A stretch of DNA of 64,000 nucleotides, taken from positions 1,811 to 65,810 of the forward strand of contig NZ_LNBE01000001.1 of assembly GCF_001445655.1 (NCBI RefSeq), in the 5' to 3' direction. This document shows positions 10,171-19,957 of this stretch, piece after piece; the first letter of the stretch is position 1; each line of letters opens with the position of its first letter. A program made the position numbers and the translations under genes. The stretch comes from Streptomyces roseifaciens. GTDB taxonomy: Bacteria > Actinomycetota > Actinomycetes > Streptomycetales > Streptomycetaceae. The notes under the pieces are model-generated. The model saw nothing but the letters and a program-made list of their open reading frames with translations. It was not told the origin of the DNA and searched no databases.

Positions 10171-11955
10171 TCAGCCGCTCAGGGCCGAGATGTGCTCGGC
10201 CAGGTGGCGCAGCCGGGGATGCCGGTAGACCTCCTTGACGGGCATGACGACGCCGAGCTGCTTCTTCAGCCGGGCGACGAGCCGCAGGGCGAGGAGCGAG
10301 TGCCCGCCGAGGGCGAAGAAGTCGTCGTCGGCGCGGATGCGGTCGCGCCCGAGGACCTCGCCCCAGACCCCGGCGATGAGGGTTTCGAGCTCACCCTCCG
10401 GAGCGGCGCCGCCGTCCTGCAGGGCCTCGGCGGCCAGGGCCGCGGCGGGGTCCGGTAGGGCACGGGTGTCGGTCTTGCCGTTCACGGTGAGCGGCATGGC
10501 GTCGAGTTCGACCCAGGCCGACGGGAGCATGTAGGACGGCAGGACGCCGGCCAGGTGCTCCCGCAGCCCGTCCGCACCGGACGCCGCCTCCCGGGCCCGT
10601 ACGTAGTAGGCGACCAGCCGGTCGCCGGACTCCTGGGCGTGGTGGACGGTGACCGCGGCCGCCCGGACGTCGGGGTGGCCGGCCAGGGCCGCCTCGATCT
10701 CGCCGAGCTCGACCCGGTAGCCGCGGATCTTGATCTGCCGGTCCGCGCGGCCGAGGTAGGCGAACGTGCCGTCGGCGAGCGCGCGCACCCTGTCGCCGGT
10801 GCGGTACATCCGCTGTCCCGCGGCGAAGGGGTCGGCGACGAAGCGCTGTGCCGTCAGCCCCGGCCGGCCGACGTAGCCGTGGGCCAGCTGCGGGCCCGCC
10901 AGGTAGAGCTCGCCCGCCGCCCCTTCCGGCACGGGCGTGAGCGACTCGTCGAGGACGCGGGCGACGACGCCCGGCAGGGGCCGGCCGATATGCGGGCCCG
11001 GTCCGCCGATCCAGGCGGCCGTGGTGTCCACGGTGCACTCCGTCGGACCGTAGAGGTTGACCGCTTCGAGGGCGCCGCGGCCGCGCGCCTCGCCCAGCTC
11101 CCGCCAGGTGGCGTCCGGTACGGGCTCGCCGCCCATGAACAGGCGGAGCGTGCGCCCCTCCGCGGCCGGCCCGAGCAGGGTCTCGCGCAGCAGCTCCCAG
11201 TGCGAGGGGGTCAGGTCCAGGTCGTCCACCCGGTGGGCGTCCAGCAGCTCCCGCAGCTTCACGGGGTCCGTGCGCCGGGCCTCGCCGATGACGACGACGG
11301 TGTCGCCGCGGCAGACGCGCGCCCACTGCTGGACCGACGCGTCGAAGGAGACGCTGGCGTTCCAGGCGACGACGCGGGGCCGGTCGGCGTAGATGCCGGC
11401 CTGTTCCAGGCCGCCGATCAGGGCGGCCACGCCGCCGCGGGTGGCCTGGACGCCCTTGGGTACCCCTGTCGAGCCGGACGTGAAGATGACATAGGCGGGG
11501 TCGAGGGGAGCGGCTGTGACCTCCGCCGCCCGGGCGTCGCCGCCCGCCTCGTGGACCGGGGAGACGTGGACCGGGGTGACGTGGATGCCGGCGGGCCAGG
11601 CGACGCCGTTGCCGGGCTCCGCCAGCACCGTGGTCACGTCCGCGTCCCGCACCATGCGGACGAGCCGGTCCAGGGGATGCGCCGGGTCGAGCGGTACGTA
11701 CGCCGCGCCCGCCCGCCAGACCGCGAGGAGCGCCACCAGGAGGTCCGCTCCCCGGGGAAGGCCGACGCCGACCCGGGAGCCGCGCCCGATGCCGCGGGCG
11801 GCGAGCCGGGCGGCCGCCCGGGCGGTGAGGCGGTCGAGCTCGGCGAAGGTGAGGCGCCGGTCCTCGTCCAGGACGGCGACGCGGTCCGGTGCGGTCGCCA
11901 CCACCTGGTGGAAACGGGCAATCGGGTCGTGCTGCTGCTGGGCGGAGATGGTCAT
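10171..11955 (-). CDS. Stand-alone NRPS adenylation-carrier didomain (A-PCP), glutamine-like code
   Basis: A 594-residue protein with one adenylation domain (about residues 10-500; [26 protein letters not shown], and [10 protein letters not shown] with the catalytic Lys) and one carrier domain (LGGHSLL, about 520-590). There is no condensation domain. Reading the ten selectivity positions by eye against GrsA gives DAQDFGLVDK, close to the published glutamine code DAQDLGVVDK. Such didomains tether an amino acid for on-carrier tailoring; the next gene upstream is a SyrP-like hydroxylase that overlaps it by four bases. The likely product is a beta-hydroxylated Gln- or Asn-like residue transferred to the main line in trans. 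Confidence 0.93.
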   Translation of the reverse strand: MTISAQQQHDPIARFHQVVATAPDRVAVLDEDRRLTFAELDRLTARAAARLAARGIGRGSRVGVGLPRGADLLVALLAVWRAGAAYVPLDPAHPLDRLVRMVRDADVTTVLAEPGNGVAWPAGIHVTPVHVSPVHEAGGDARAAEVTAAPLDPAYVIFTSGSTGVPKGVQATRGGVAALIGGLEQAGIYADRPRVVAWNASVSFDASVQQWARVCRGDTVVVIGEARRTDPVKLRELLDAHRVDDLDLTPSHWELLRETLLGPAAEGRTLRLFMGGEPVPDATWRELGEARGRGALEAVNLYGPTECTVDTTAAWIGGPGPHIGRPLPGVVARVLDESLTPVPEGAAGELYLAGPQLAHGYVGRPGLTAQRFVADPFAAGQRMYRTGDRVRALADGTFAYLGRADRQIKIRGYRVELGEIEAALAGHPDVRAAAVTVHHAQESGDRLVAYYVRAREAASGADGLREHLAGVLPSYMLPSAWVELDAMPLTVNGKTDTRALPDPAAALAAEALQDGGAAPEGELETLIAGVWGEVLGRDRIRADDDFFALGGHSLLALRLVARLKKQLGVVMPVKEVYRHPRLRHLAEHISALSG

Positions 11956-12989
11956 GCCGACTGCTCCGTCCGGGCCGCGGGGGCCACCGTCGGCGAGCAG
12001 GCGGCCAGTTCGACCGGGTCGCCCATGGCGACGACGATCTTCCGGTCCCCGTGGAAGGGGTCCCGGCCGTGGCTGGTGAGGATGTTGTCCACCAGCATGA
12101 GGTCACCCACCCGCCAGCTCCGGCGGACCGTCGCGGCCTCATAGGCGGCGTTGATCTCGTCCAGCTCCCGGCGCGTGAACGGCAGGCCGTCGCCGAAGCC
12201 GGTCTCGAAGGGCAGCCCGGCCGCCCCGAACTCGTCCACGAGGGTCTCGCGGAGCTCGTCGTCCAGCGACCACGAGCTCCAGAACGCGAGGTGGTTGAAC
12301 CACACTTCGTCGCCCGTGCCGGGGTGCCGGATGATGCCGGGGCGCACCTGGCCGGTCCTCAGACCGCCGTCGTCGCCCCACTCCCATCCGATGAGGTTGT
12401 CGGTGCAGTACTTCTCGACGTCGGCGCGGTCCTCGGTGGCGAAGGCGCTCTGCCAGCTCGCCGAGATGTGCTCCGAATAGTGACGGTTGAGCACCCAGCC
12501 GGCGCCGCGCATCCGTGCGACGAGCCCCGCGGGCACGCGGCGCAGCACCTCGCGGACGTCGGCGACCGGGGTGGCGCCGCCCTCCTCCGGGGCGGTCAGG
12601 CAGGCGAACATCAGCAGCCCGGGGAAGGTCAGGGTGTAGCTGTTCTCGTTGTGCATGCGGATGGCCTGGGCCGGCGGGAGGTCCGTGGAGGAGTAGACGT
12701 CGTCGCCGAAGTCGCTGCGCGGCGTGGCCTTCTCGCGGTAGGGCGTCCGCCGGGGCAGCAGGACGTCCCGCACCCTGGCGAAGTCCTCGACGCCGGCCAG
12801 GGGCAGGCCCCGGAGGTACAGCGCACCGTGTTCGTGGAGCCTGGCCCGCAGTTCGTCGGCGACCGAGGCCAGCCAGGTGCAGGCGTCCGCGATGGTTTCG
12901 AAACGCGGGACGACCGTGGTCGCGGGTTTGCCTTCGGAGAGCTCCCAGGCCGGCCAGGCGGTGCCGGCGGGGGCGGGTGAAGTGGTCAT
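11952..12989 (-). CDS. SyrP/TauD-family Fe(II)/2-oxoglutarate dioxygenase
   Basis: A 345-residue non-haem iron oxygenase of the TauD/SyrP type. The iron triad is seen as His113-Asn-Glu115 (MHNENSY) and distal His307 (LTSHGRDPF), with a following basic segment for 2-oxoglutarate. The family includes SyrP, which beta-hydroxylates aspartate on a carrier protein in syringomycin synthesis. The ATGA overlap with the A-PCP gene makes that carrier-bound amino acid the natural substrate. The ATG at 12989 heads the coupled block; the 145 bp upstream, before the MFS stop, may hold a promoter. Confidence 0.92.
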   Translation of the reverse strand: MTTSPAPAGTAWPAWELSEGKPATTVVPRFETIADACTWLASVADELRARLHEHGALYLRGLPLAGVEDFARVRDVLLPRRTPYREKATPRSDFGDDVYSSTDLPPAQAIRMHNENSYTLTFPGLLMFACLTAPEEGGATPVADVREVLRRVPAGLVARMRGAGWVLNRHYSEHISASWQSAFATEDRADVEKYCTDNLIGWEWGDDGGLRTGQVRPGIIRHPGTGDEVWFNHLAFWSSWSLDDELRETLVDEFGAAGLPFETGFGDGLPFTRRELDEINAAYEAATVRRSWRVGDLMLVDNILTSHGRDPFHGDRKIVVAMGDPVELAACSPTVAPAARTEQSA

Positions 12990-13134
12990 CGATCAACGCC
13001 TTCCTCGAGGGGCGACGGTTTTCGGCTGTGCGCGCGCCCGGACCCGGGCGGTCCCCGGTCCGTTATGGGCGCGTGCGGGGTGGCGCGCTCTGCGGTTGCA
13101 GGCGCGGCGCGCGGTTGCTGCGGTCTGTGGGCCG

Positions 13135-14427
13135 TCAGGCGGCGCGGAGGGCTCGTTCGGGCAGCTCGCGCCGGGACCGGACGGGGGAGAAGAAGAGGAT
13201 GAGCGTGCTCAGCGGCAGCAGGACGGTGAGGGCCAGGAGCGCCGGGCGGAGGCCGGCGGCGGTGCCCAGGGCACCGCCCATCAGGGCTCCGAGCGGCATG
13301 GCCCCGTAGTTGAGGAACGCCGAACTCGCCGAGATCCGGCCGAGGGCGTCCGAGGGACAGTAACGCTGCAGGAACCCGGCCTTGATGATGTTTCCCGCCA
13401 CCACGCCGGTGCCCACGGCCGCGCTTCCGATGACGTACAGCAGGAGTCCGGCTCCCGGCCCGGTGAGGGCGATGAGGGGGGCGAAGGAGAGGAGGCCCGT
13501 CTCGAAGAGGAGGAGCGCGCGGGCGGATCCGAACCGGTCGGAGGCCCGGCGCACCACGAGCGAGCCCAGGACGCTGCCGAGGCCGCCGACCGTGCCCACG
13601 ACCCCGATCATCCCGGAGGACAGGCCGACCTCCCGGAAGAGGAAGACGACGGCTATCGACTGGTAGGCGGTCAGCACGAGGTTGGCGGTGGCGCCGAACA
13701 GGGTGAAACTGCGCAGGTACGGGTCTCCGGCGACCATGGAGAGCCCTTCGCGGATCTCCCGGGCCAGCGCACCTCGGGTGCGCTCGGCCCGTTCGGGCGG
13801 CGGCTCGCGTTGCCCGATGCGTGCGATGCACACGAACGACACGAGGAAGGTGGCCGTGTTGGCCAGCAGGCCGTTGGCGATGCCGAGGACCTGGGCGAGG
13901 AGGCCGCCCGAGCCGACCCCGACGAGCCGCGCGGCCGAGTCGCTGCCGTGGAGCTTCGCGTTGCCCTCGGCGCGGTCCTCCGGCGCAAGGAGGGTGGGGA
14001 GATAGGCGACGTACGCGGTCTCGAAGAAGACCGCCGCGGCGCCCGTTAGCAGGGCGACGGCCATCAGCTGGGCCATGCTCAGCAGCCCGGCCCAGGCGGC
14101 GATGGGAATGCTCGCGAAGAGCACGCAGCACACCGCGTCGGAAGCCAGCATGACCGGTCTTCGCCGCATCCGGTCCACCCAGGCGCCGGCCGGCAGGCCG
14201 ATCACCAGCCAGGGCACCCACGTCGCCGCGCCGAGGAGGCTGACGGCGAAGGTGTCGGCGTGCAGGGTGGACACGGCGACAAGCGGGAGCACCAATCCGG
14301 TGACGGAGGCGCCGAACGCCCGCACGGTCTCGCCGGCCCACAGCCGGCGGAAATCGGGGTGGCGGCGCAGGAGACCGGCCGCGGGAGGATCTGTCTGTCG
14401 GCCGGGGGACTGGGAATCATCAGTCAT
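13135..14427 (-). CDS. MFS transporter, likely peptide exporter or self-resistance
   Basis: A 430-residue major facilitator of the 12-helix MFS_3/enterobactin-exporter-like group, with strongly hydrophobic segments throughout and the loop motif GLPAGAWVDRMRRRP between helices 2 and 3. I chose the ATG at 14427 because CAAGGAG stands about ten bases upstream; the upstream in-frame extension is not hydrophobic. It lies first in the NRPS transcription direction, upstream of the hydroxylase, so export of the peptide product is the natural role. Confidence 0.88.
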   Translation of the reverse strand: MTDDSQSPGRQTDPPAAGLLRRHPDFRRLWAGETVRAFGASVTGLVLPLVAVSTLHADTFAVSLLGAATWVPWLVIGLPAGAWVDRMRRRPVMLASDAVCCVLFASIPIAAWAGLLSMAQLMAVALLTGAAAVFFETAYVAYLPTLLAPEDRAEGNAKLHGSDSAARLVGVGSGGLLAQVLGIANGLLANTATFLVSFVCIARIGQREPPPERAERTRGALAREIREGLSMVAGDPYLRSFTLFGATANLVLTAYQSIAVVFLFREVGLSSGMIGVVGTVGGLGSVLGSLVVRRASDRFGSARALLLFETGLLSFAPLIALTGPGAGLLLYVIGSAAVGTGVVAGNIIKAGFLQRYCPSDALGRISASSAFLNYGAMPLGALMGGALGTAAGLRPALLALTVLLPLSTLILFFSPVRSRRELPERALRAA

Positions 14428-14927
14428 GCGACGGTAGCTCCTTGAGCAAGGCCACGGGCCGAGGAAGATCACGGCCCGAATCGGCACGGCCAATGCTGCA
14501 CGGGAGTGGTCAACAACAGATCAACGTCGCGCCTACGGACGACAATTCACTATCCGGCACGTAGCGCATACGCCGGGTGACGGATAGCGTTCTGCATTTC
14601 GCTGGCGGCCCGTATCCAAGCGCGTGACGGACCGTCTTTACGGGTCGCCCAGCGAAAGGGCCGGGCGCCTACGGTTCGTCCTGGTCGAAGACGCCGGGGG
14701 CCGATGAGTTTGGGATTCCCTTGGTTCAATGGATTCGGCTGGTTGGGCGGGTGCGGTGCGTGTGGTGGATGCGGTGGATGCCAACATCGCCCCAGAAAGA
14801 ACCCTGGGTGCCGCCAAGTTCGGGGGCCTGTCCCCGCTGCCGCCCCTCGCCGACGGCGACCGCATCTACTGCATGATCCGCGGACCTTGGCGCGTTTGCA
14901 TCGCGGGCACGGCACTAGGGTGAGACG
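14428..14927. other. 500-bp divergent intergenic region
   Basis: This lies between the minus-strand NRPS-cluster exporter and the plus-strand DUF1707 gene, so it should contain both promoters. The DUF1707 gene has a GGTGAG-type ribosome site just before its GTG. Short open frames in the region resemble no family I recognise. Confidence 0.6.
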
Positions 14928-15470
14928 GTGACTTCTCTGCCGGAAGACCCGCCGCCGCTGTTCGGCGAAGACGACCGCGACACGGCTGTGCAGCGCGTGC
15001 AGGAGGCGTACGCCGAAGGGCGCATCTCGCACGAGGAGATGGACGAACACCTCCATCAAGTGCTCACTGCAAAGACGCACAGCGAGCTTGTGCCGGTTCT
15101 GGCCTCGCTCCCGCAGGAGAATGCGGGCACGACGTCCACGATTGCCGCCGCCGGCGGACGGATCAAGCGGCGCGGCGAATGGCGGGTGCCTCGGACCCTC
15201 AAGGTCGAGTCCGCATTCGGAAGGGTGCACCTGGACCTGTCCAGGGCCGTCATCGAGCACCCGGTGGTCGACATCGAGCTGCAACTTGGCACCGGCAGGG
15301 CCAGGATCACGGTGCCTCGCGACGCGATCGTCGACGTCGAGGGTCTGCACACCGGGTGGAAGGACACGCTCTACAAGACCCGGGGGCGCTCCCGCCCCGG
15401 CGGGCCGAGGATCCGGATCTCTGGAACCATGGGGTTCGGACGGTTGAAGATCCGCCACGTGCGGCGTTGA
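14928..15470 (+). CDS. DUF1707 domain protein
   Basis: A 180-residue cytoplasmic protein with an N-terminal DUF1707 domain, common in actinomycetes. The domain is seen as a charged helical stretch (RVQEAYAEGRISHEEMDEH, residues 22-40). It is followed by a beta-rich C-terminal half similar to the cell-wall-active-antibiotics-response fold (repeated short strands such as IELQLGTGRARITVP). No signal peptide or membrane helix is seen. The GTG start is chosen because the reading frame and domain begin there. Function in the family is unknown. It is monocistronic and convergent with the next gene. Confidence 0.8.
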   Translation: MTSLPEDPPPLFGEDDRDTAVQRVQEAYAEGRISHEEMDEHLHQVLTAKTHSELVPVLASLPQENAGTTSTIAAAGGRIKRRGEWRVPRTLKVESAFGRVHLDLSRAVIEHPVVDIELQLGTGRARITVPRDAIVDVEGLHTGWKDTLYKTRGRSRPGGPRIRISGTMGFGRLKIRHVRR

Positions 15471-15473
15471 GGC

Positions 15474-15499
15474 GGCATCCGGCATCGGCATCCGGCATC
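15474..15499. repeat. 13-bp tandem duplication between convergent genes
   Basis: Two adjacent copies of GGCATCCGGCATC lie directly after the DUF1707 stop codon, and each copy contains an internal repeat. This is probably slippage in non-coding DNA. No function is apparent. Confidence 0.9.
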
Positions 15500-15593
15500 C
15501 ACCGCACCAGGTGGCTGGCGCGGGACATTGCCCAGGGCCTCGACATGCCTTGCCGCCCCGGGCCCGTCACTGCCCTGTCCGTCGCAGCCGGGA

Positions 15594-16001
15594 TCAGTTG
15601 ACCTTAATGGTGACCTTCCAGGTGCGGACGGCGTGGGCGCAGGCGTGGTGTGGCTCTGTGGCGACGCAGCGGCGGTGGGCGGTGATGGCGCTGGAGCCTG
15701 CGTGCGAGGCGGTGAAGGCGGCGGTGGCGTCCCCGTCGGGAGCGGCTTTGCTCTCGGTCTCGTTGAGCACGTCGGCCGAAGAGGCCTTGGGCGCGTCCCA
15801 CACCCATTTCTCGCCCTTGCCCCGGACCACGGTGAGATGAATCCTGATCTCGTCGCCTGTGGTCACGCTGACGGTTCGCCTGTTGTCGGCGTTGGACAGC
15901 TCCGTCGGGGCGAGCGCCGCCGCGCCGGCGCCCGGGAGTGCTCCCGGGACGGTGAGGGCGGCGGTGAGAGCTGTGGCAACGAGCAGGGTCCTGCGTGGCA
16001 T
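15594..16001 (-). CDS. Secreted protein, chagasin/I42-inhibitor-like
   Basis: A 135-residue exported protein with a Sec signal peptide (MPRRTLLVATALTAALTVPG, cleavage near AGA-AA about residue 28). The mature part is beta-rich: a TVSVTTGDEIRIHL strand, a KWVWDAP turn, an SSAITAHRRC segment and the final strand WKVTIKVN. This order resembles the chagasin-type (I42) cysteine-protease-inhibitor fold, in which a GxxW-like loop follows the first strands. The resemblance is to fold pattern only, so the inhibitory role is tentative. Two cysteines could form a disulfide. Confidence 0.7.
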   Translation of the reverse strand: MPRRTLLVATALTAALTVPGALPGAGAAALAPTELSNADNRRTVSVTTGDEIRIHLTVVRGKGEKWVWDAPKASSADVLNETESKAAPDGDATAAFTASHAGSSAITAHRRCVATEPHHACAHAVRTWKVTIKVN

Positions 16002-16073
16002 GAGCGGTCCTCCCCTGGGGCGCCCGGCGTCGTGGCGTCAGGGCCGTCTGCGCGGGCGATGTGCGCGAGCGGT

Positions 16074-16802
16074 TCAGGAGAGCCAGTCGGCGTAGCGGGT
16101 AGGAGCGAGGTGGGCGTCCTCGTCCGTGAGGACGTCACCCTTGACTGCGGCGAACATGCCGGCGGTGGGATCGGTGACAACGGTGCGGCCGTCGGACTTG
16201 TGGGACAGAGTGAGCCGGCCCAGCTCGTCCAGGGGGAAGATTTCGGGTCCGGCGATGTTGCGAATACCTCCCAGCGGGGCGCCCGCGGCGACTTCCGCCA
16301 CCGCGTCGGCCACGTCCTTGGCGGCGATGGGCTGGATAGGCGTGACGGGTAGCCGGACGGTGTCGCTGTCGGCGGTCCAGGACAGGATCGCGTCGACGAA
16401 TTCCATGAACTGCGTCGCGCGGACGATCGAGTAAGGAATCGGTCCGGCCGCGAGGAGATCCTCCTGGAGCGCCTTGGCCCGGTAGTAGTCCAGCTCAGGT
16501 ACCTGGTCCACGCCGACGATCGAAAGAATGACGAAGTGCCGGACACCACCCTTCTGGCCCGCCGCCAGAAGATTGTCCATTGAGGTCTGGAAGAAGGTCA
16601 GGGAGGCTTCGTCGAAGGTCGGGGAGTTCGTCAGATTGACGAGGACGTCGGCCCCCGCCACCGCCTCGTCCAGTCCCCGGCCGCTGATGACGTCGGTTCC
16701 GGTGGACTGCGAGTGGGGTACCGCCTCGTGCCCGGCGGCGTTCAGATTGCTGACGACCTGCGACCCGATCAGCCCGGTGCCGCCGATGACCGCGAACTTC
16801 AT
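16074..16802 (-). CDS. NmrA/SDR-type NAD(P)-binding protein
   Basis: A 242-residue Rossmann-fold protein of the atypical SDR (NmrA-like) group. The nucleotide motif is GGTGLIGSQVV at residues 8-18, with VLVNLTNSPTF and HFVILSIVGVD following. The YYRAK segment corresponds to the Tyr-Lys pair of SDRs. The start at 16802 is chosen because the fold begins immediately there and the in-frame extension upstream is not domain-like. Substrate is unknown; relatives are often annotated as quinone oxidoreductases or redox sensors. Confidence 0.85.
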   Translation of the reverse strand: MKFAVIGGTGLIGSQVVSNLNAAGHEAVPHSQSTGTDVISGRGLDEAVAGADVLVNLTNSPTFDEASLTFFQTSMDNLLAAGQKGGVRHFVILSIVGVDQVPELDYYRAKALQEDLLAAGPIPYSIVRATQFMEFVDAILSWTADSDTVRLPVTPIQPIAAKDVADAVAEVAAGAPLGGIRNIAGPEIFPLDELGRLTLSHKSDGRTVVTDPTAGMFAAVKGDVLTDEDAHLAPTRYADWLS

Positions 16803-17099
16803 GACATGCCTTTCGCCAGGAGACGACGCACTGAAATATGACACATGACCACTATGCGGGCGTGTGATGCGAGGCCAGGTCGCCGTGCATCCGGCCAGCG
16901 TGTTGCCTGACCGGCCGACTGAAACGCTCGATCGCAATACGGTTTACCGCAGTCGCCTTCGATTCCGCGCGTTGAGAACTGGACATCTACCTACCGGACG
17001 TGCGAGAGCCCGCCCGGCCGGGTCCCGGGACAGGGCGATTGCAAAGTCTTAGTGATCTTGTGGGTGTGCAGGGCAAGGACGTGCGGCAGGCGGGTCGGC
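16803..17099. other. Intergenic region upstream of the SDR gene
   Basis: About 300 bp between the SDR start and the next gene's stop, on the same strand. It holds an AT-richer stretch (about 16834-16850) just upstream of the SDR start, which fits a promoter. No further gene is seen. Confidence 0.5.
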
Positions 17100-18179
17100 T
17101 CAGGTGAGGAGTTTCGCGAGCAGGGCCATCTCGGTGGGCGGGTCGATCACCGGCTGGATGAGGAGTTCGTCGACGCCGGCCTGTTCCAGGGTGGTGATGC
17201 GGGCGAGGAGGTCGTCGCGGGTGCCGACCAGGGCCAGGGAGTTCATCAGCGAGGGCAGAACCAGGTCCCGGTCCTGCGGTGCGATGCGTCCGAGGTAGTT
17301 GGGGTAGAGCTTGGTGTGCCGGTCCGGCGCGGTGGCGGTGGTGCCGCGCCGGTCGAGGAGCCGCCGCACCGCCTCGCGTTCCTCGGGGCCGAGTTGCCCG
17401 GCGAAGGCGGGTGCGTCGGCGGCTGTGTCGGCGGCGAAGGCCAGCAGCGACAGGACGAGGTGGCCCGTCGCGTCCCGGGCCGCGTCGCCGTGGGGGTCCT
17501 CGTCCTCGTCGAGTAGGTGGAGCGGGGTGACCAGGTAGGAGTCCGCCCGGCAGTCCGTGTGGGAGTCGGGGTCGCGGGGTGTGCCCTGGGTGGCGTGGCG
17601 GCGGGTGTCGTGCAGCGCGTGCCAGGCGGTGGGGTCCAGCAGGCCGACGGAGATGAGGCCGGTGCCGCGGCGGCCGGCGACGGCGGCGGCCTTCGGTCCG
17701 AGCAGCGCGGCCACGACGAACTCGATCGGGTCGGCGGTGTTCACGTGCGCTCCGGCGTGCAGGAACCGGATGTCGCGGACCCGGTCACCTTCGCGGTGCT
17801 CGGTCGAACGCCCGGCGCACAGGTCCTGCAGCGCGGCGGTGAAGTCCTCCAGCCTGGCCGCCGTGGTCGGCCGCATGCCCAGGGTGCGCCGGGCGGTGTT
17901 CCCGGTGCCGACTCCGCAGATGATCCGGCCCGGTGCCAGGGCGTTGAGGCTGGCGAGCCCGCTCGCGGCGGCCGGGGCCGAGCGCAGCGCCGGTGAGGTC
18001 ACGCCGATGCCGAGCCTGATGCGGCTGGTGGCCTTCGCACACAGGCTCAAGGCGACGAAGGGGTCGCCGTGGACCATCGGGGTGTCGTAGACCCAGAAGC
18101 TGTGCAAGCCCAACTCCTCGGCCCGCACGGCGAGGTCCTCCACACCGGGCTGCGCGGCGACAACGACACCTGCACGCAT
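17100..18179 (-). CDS. LLM-class flavin- or F420-dependent oxidoreductase
   Basis: A 359-residue luciferase-like TIM-barrel protein. It starts MRAGVVVAAQPGVEDLAVRA and carries the RIRLGIGVTSPALR and GRIICGVGTGNTARR segments typical of the family, where a nonprolyl cis peptide and a phosphate-binding loop bind F420 or FMN. In actinomycetes many close relatives use F420. It is monocistronic and has no partner flavin reductase beside it, which slightly favours F420. Substrate is unknown. Confidence 0.88.
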   Translation of the reverse strand: MRAGVVVAAQPGVEDLAVRAEELGLHSFWVYDTPMVHGDPFVALSLCAKATSRIRLGIGVTSPALRSAPAAASGLASLNALAPGRIICGVGTGNTARRTLGMRPTTAARLEDFTAALQDLCAGRSTEHREGDRVRDIRFLHAGAHVNTADPIEFVVAALLGPKAAAVAGRRGTGLISVGLLDPTAWHALHDTRRHATQGTPRDPDSHTDCRADSYLVTPLHLLDEDEDPHGDAARDATGHLVLSLLAFAADTAADAPAFAGQLGPEEREAVRRLLDRRGTTATAPDRHTKLYPNYLGRIAPQDRDLVLPSLMNSLALVGTRDDLLARITTLEQAGVDELLIQPVIDPPTEMALLAKLLT

Positions 18180-18295
18180 CAGAACCTCCAGGGTGTGAGG
18201 ATCGAACCGAACCTGCTCAGCATGGCAGGTCCCGGCGCGGGGCGGTTGCGGAGTCGCGTGATCTTGTTGCGTTGCAGGGCGGGGAGTACGTCATC

Positions 18296-18603
18296 CGTTC
18301 GTGAGTGTGCTGCTGATCGCGGCGTCAGCGGTAGTGGCCGGAGCCCGCTCATACACGGCGATCGGGCAAGGTGCCGCTGCGGCCTCGCAGACCACGCTGG
18401 CCCGGCCGGGTACCCGGGTCGTCGGCGCCTTCGCGGTGCGTATCGCGCCCAGTGCCGCGACCATCCGCCGGGTGCTGGAGCGGGTCTGCCCAGGCACACG
18501 GGACCGCCCTGCCGTCGGGACCGGCCCGCCGTCCATCTGGAACGTTCCGGGTGCCCGGTCCTGCGCGCCCATGACTACCTTGCGGATCGTTCCGCTGGCT
18601 TGA
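18296..18603 (+). pseudogene. ISAs1-family transposase remnant
   Basis: A short frame reads VLLIAASAVVAGARSYTAIG, then VVGAFAVRIAPSAATIRRVL and ERVCPG. This is the N-terminal region characteristic of ISAs1-family transposases. The catalytic DDE part is missing and the frame degenerates after about 70 residues. It lies just upstream of the serine hydrolase gene. No terminal inverted repeats were found. Confidence 0.75.
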
Positions 18604-18621
18604 TCAACTCAAGGAGGAGTC

Positions 18622-19764
18622 ATGGCAGGGAAGTTTGGCCGGGCGAGACTGGCGGCCGCACTCGGCGCGGCGTGCACGATGCTGGTCGTGCTCCCCTCGG
18701 CGGCGCAGGCCGCGCCCGCAGCCGCCGATCCCCATGCCGACACGCTGGCGGCCCTGAAGACGTTCCAGTCGGCCGCGGGCCCGGGCGCCGGCGTATACGC
18801 GGGTGACGCCACGAACTCCTGGAGCCTCTCCGTCGGTACCGGCACGATCAACACCAACGCCCCGATCCAGCCGAACGAGCACTACCGGATCGGCAGCCAG
18901 ACCAAGACCTTCACCGCGGCCACGGTCCTGCAGCTCGTCGACGAGGGCAAGGTCTCGCTGGACGCGCCGATCGAGAAGTACCTGCCCGGCGTCGTCGACG
19001 GCAACGGTTACGACGGCAACGCCATCACGGTGCGGCACCTGCTCCACCAGACCAGCGGGGTCGCGGTCTACGAGCCGTTCTCCACGCCGCCCGCCAGTAA
19101 TCCGGACGGCTCGTACTCCCTTGAGGCGCTGGTCCGGGAAGGGCTGAAGCGCGCCCCGGCCTCCGCGCCCGGCACCGCGTTCCTGTACTCCAACACCAAC
19201 TACCTGATCCTCGGCATGCTCGTCGAGAAGACCACCGGGATGCCGGTGCACACGGCCGTCACGAACCGGATCATCACGCCGCTCGGCCTGTCCCGGACCG
19301 TTTTCCCGGCCCCCGGCGATCACTCCCTGCCCACCCCGGCCGTACGCGGATACCACGGCGTGCGGATCGGCGGGTTCTACTTCTGGTCCCGGGTCGTCGA
19401 CTACGACCCGTCCGTCTTCAGCAGCGCCGGAGCGATGATCTCGACGGAGGAGGACCTCACGAAGTTCTACCAGGCGCTGATCGGCGGCAAGGTCGTCTCC
19501 CCGGCCGCCCTGGCCGAGATGGAGAAGACCGCGGGCGCCGAGGGCGCGGGAGGCGGGTACGGGCTCGGGCTGATCAGGCGCGACCTGCCCTGCGGCGGCT
19601 CGGCCTGGGGTCACAACGGCATGGTGCCCGGCTACTACACCCAGACGATGGTCACCGCGGAAGGCCGCCACGTGTCCGTGGTGACCAACGCCCATCTCGC
19701 GTCCAACATCCCCGGCGCGCAGATGGACAAGGTCGTGACGACGGCCCTGTGCGAGAACCGGTAG
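18622..19764 (+). CDS. Secreted serine hydrolase, D-alanyl-D-alanine carboxypeptidase/beta-lactamase class C family
   Basis: A 380-residue exported penicillin-recognising enzyme. A signal peptide spans about residues 1-30 (AAQAAPAA cleavage region). The catalytic signatures are SxxK at Ser92-Gln-Thr-Lys95, YxN at Tyr189-Ser-Asn191 and HxG at His331-Asn-Gly333, the set found in R61-type DD-peptidases. GGAG precedes the ATG. The likely activity is on cell-wall peptides or D-amino-acid substrates. It is intact, unlike the related fragment near 50 kb. Confidence 0.93.
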   Translation: MAGKFGRARLAAALGAACTMLVVLPSAAQAAPAAADPHADTLAALKTFQSAAGPGAGVYAGDATNSWSLSVGTGTINTNAPIQPNEHYRIGSQTKTFTAATVLQLVDEGKVSLDAPIEKYLPGVVDGNGYDGNAITVRHLLHQTSGVAVYEPFSTPPASNPDGSYSLEALVREGLKRAPASAPGTAFLYSNTNYLILGMLVEKTTGMPVHTAVTNRIITPLGLSRTVFPAPGDHSLPTPAVRGYHGVRIGGFYFWSRVVDYDPSVFSSAGAMISTEEDLTKFYQALIGGKVVSPAALAEMEKTAGAEGAGGGYGLGLIRRDLPCGGSAWGHNGMVPGYYTQTMVTAEGRHVSVVTNAHLASNIPGAQMDKVVTTALCENR

Positions 19765-19957
19765 GCATTGTTGCTCGGATCGTCCGATCGCTGGTCTGGA
19801 TGCGCCGTTGACCGACGCGCGGTGGGCACGGATCGTGCGTGTCCACCTCCAGTGGCCGGGATCGGGCGCCGGTTCTTCCCTCCCCGGGGCGTCGGCCGCC
19901 GGACCGCACCGAAGGGGCAGCCGAGCTGGGTCAGGAGCGGTGCGGCGCGGTTCAGAG
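19765..19957. other. Degenerate stretch, possible transposase remnant
   Basis: Just after the serine hydrolase a frame near 19807 reads LTDARWARI, the opening of many IS5-type transposases. It then loses similarity within about ten codons. No other content was recognised. Confidence 0.35.

Noticed and set aside
14704..14931. Small cysteine/glycine-rich open frame as a peptide precursor
   Set aside because: It has a weak start, no ribosome site, no modification enzymes nearby, and overlaps the promoter zone of the DUF1707 gene.
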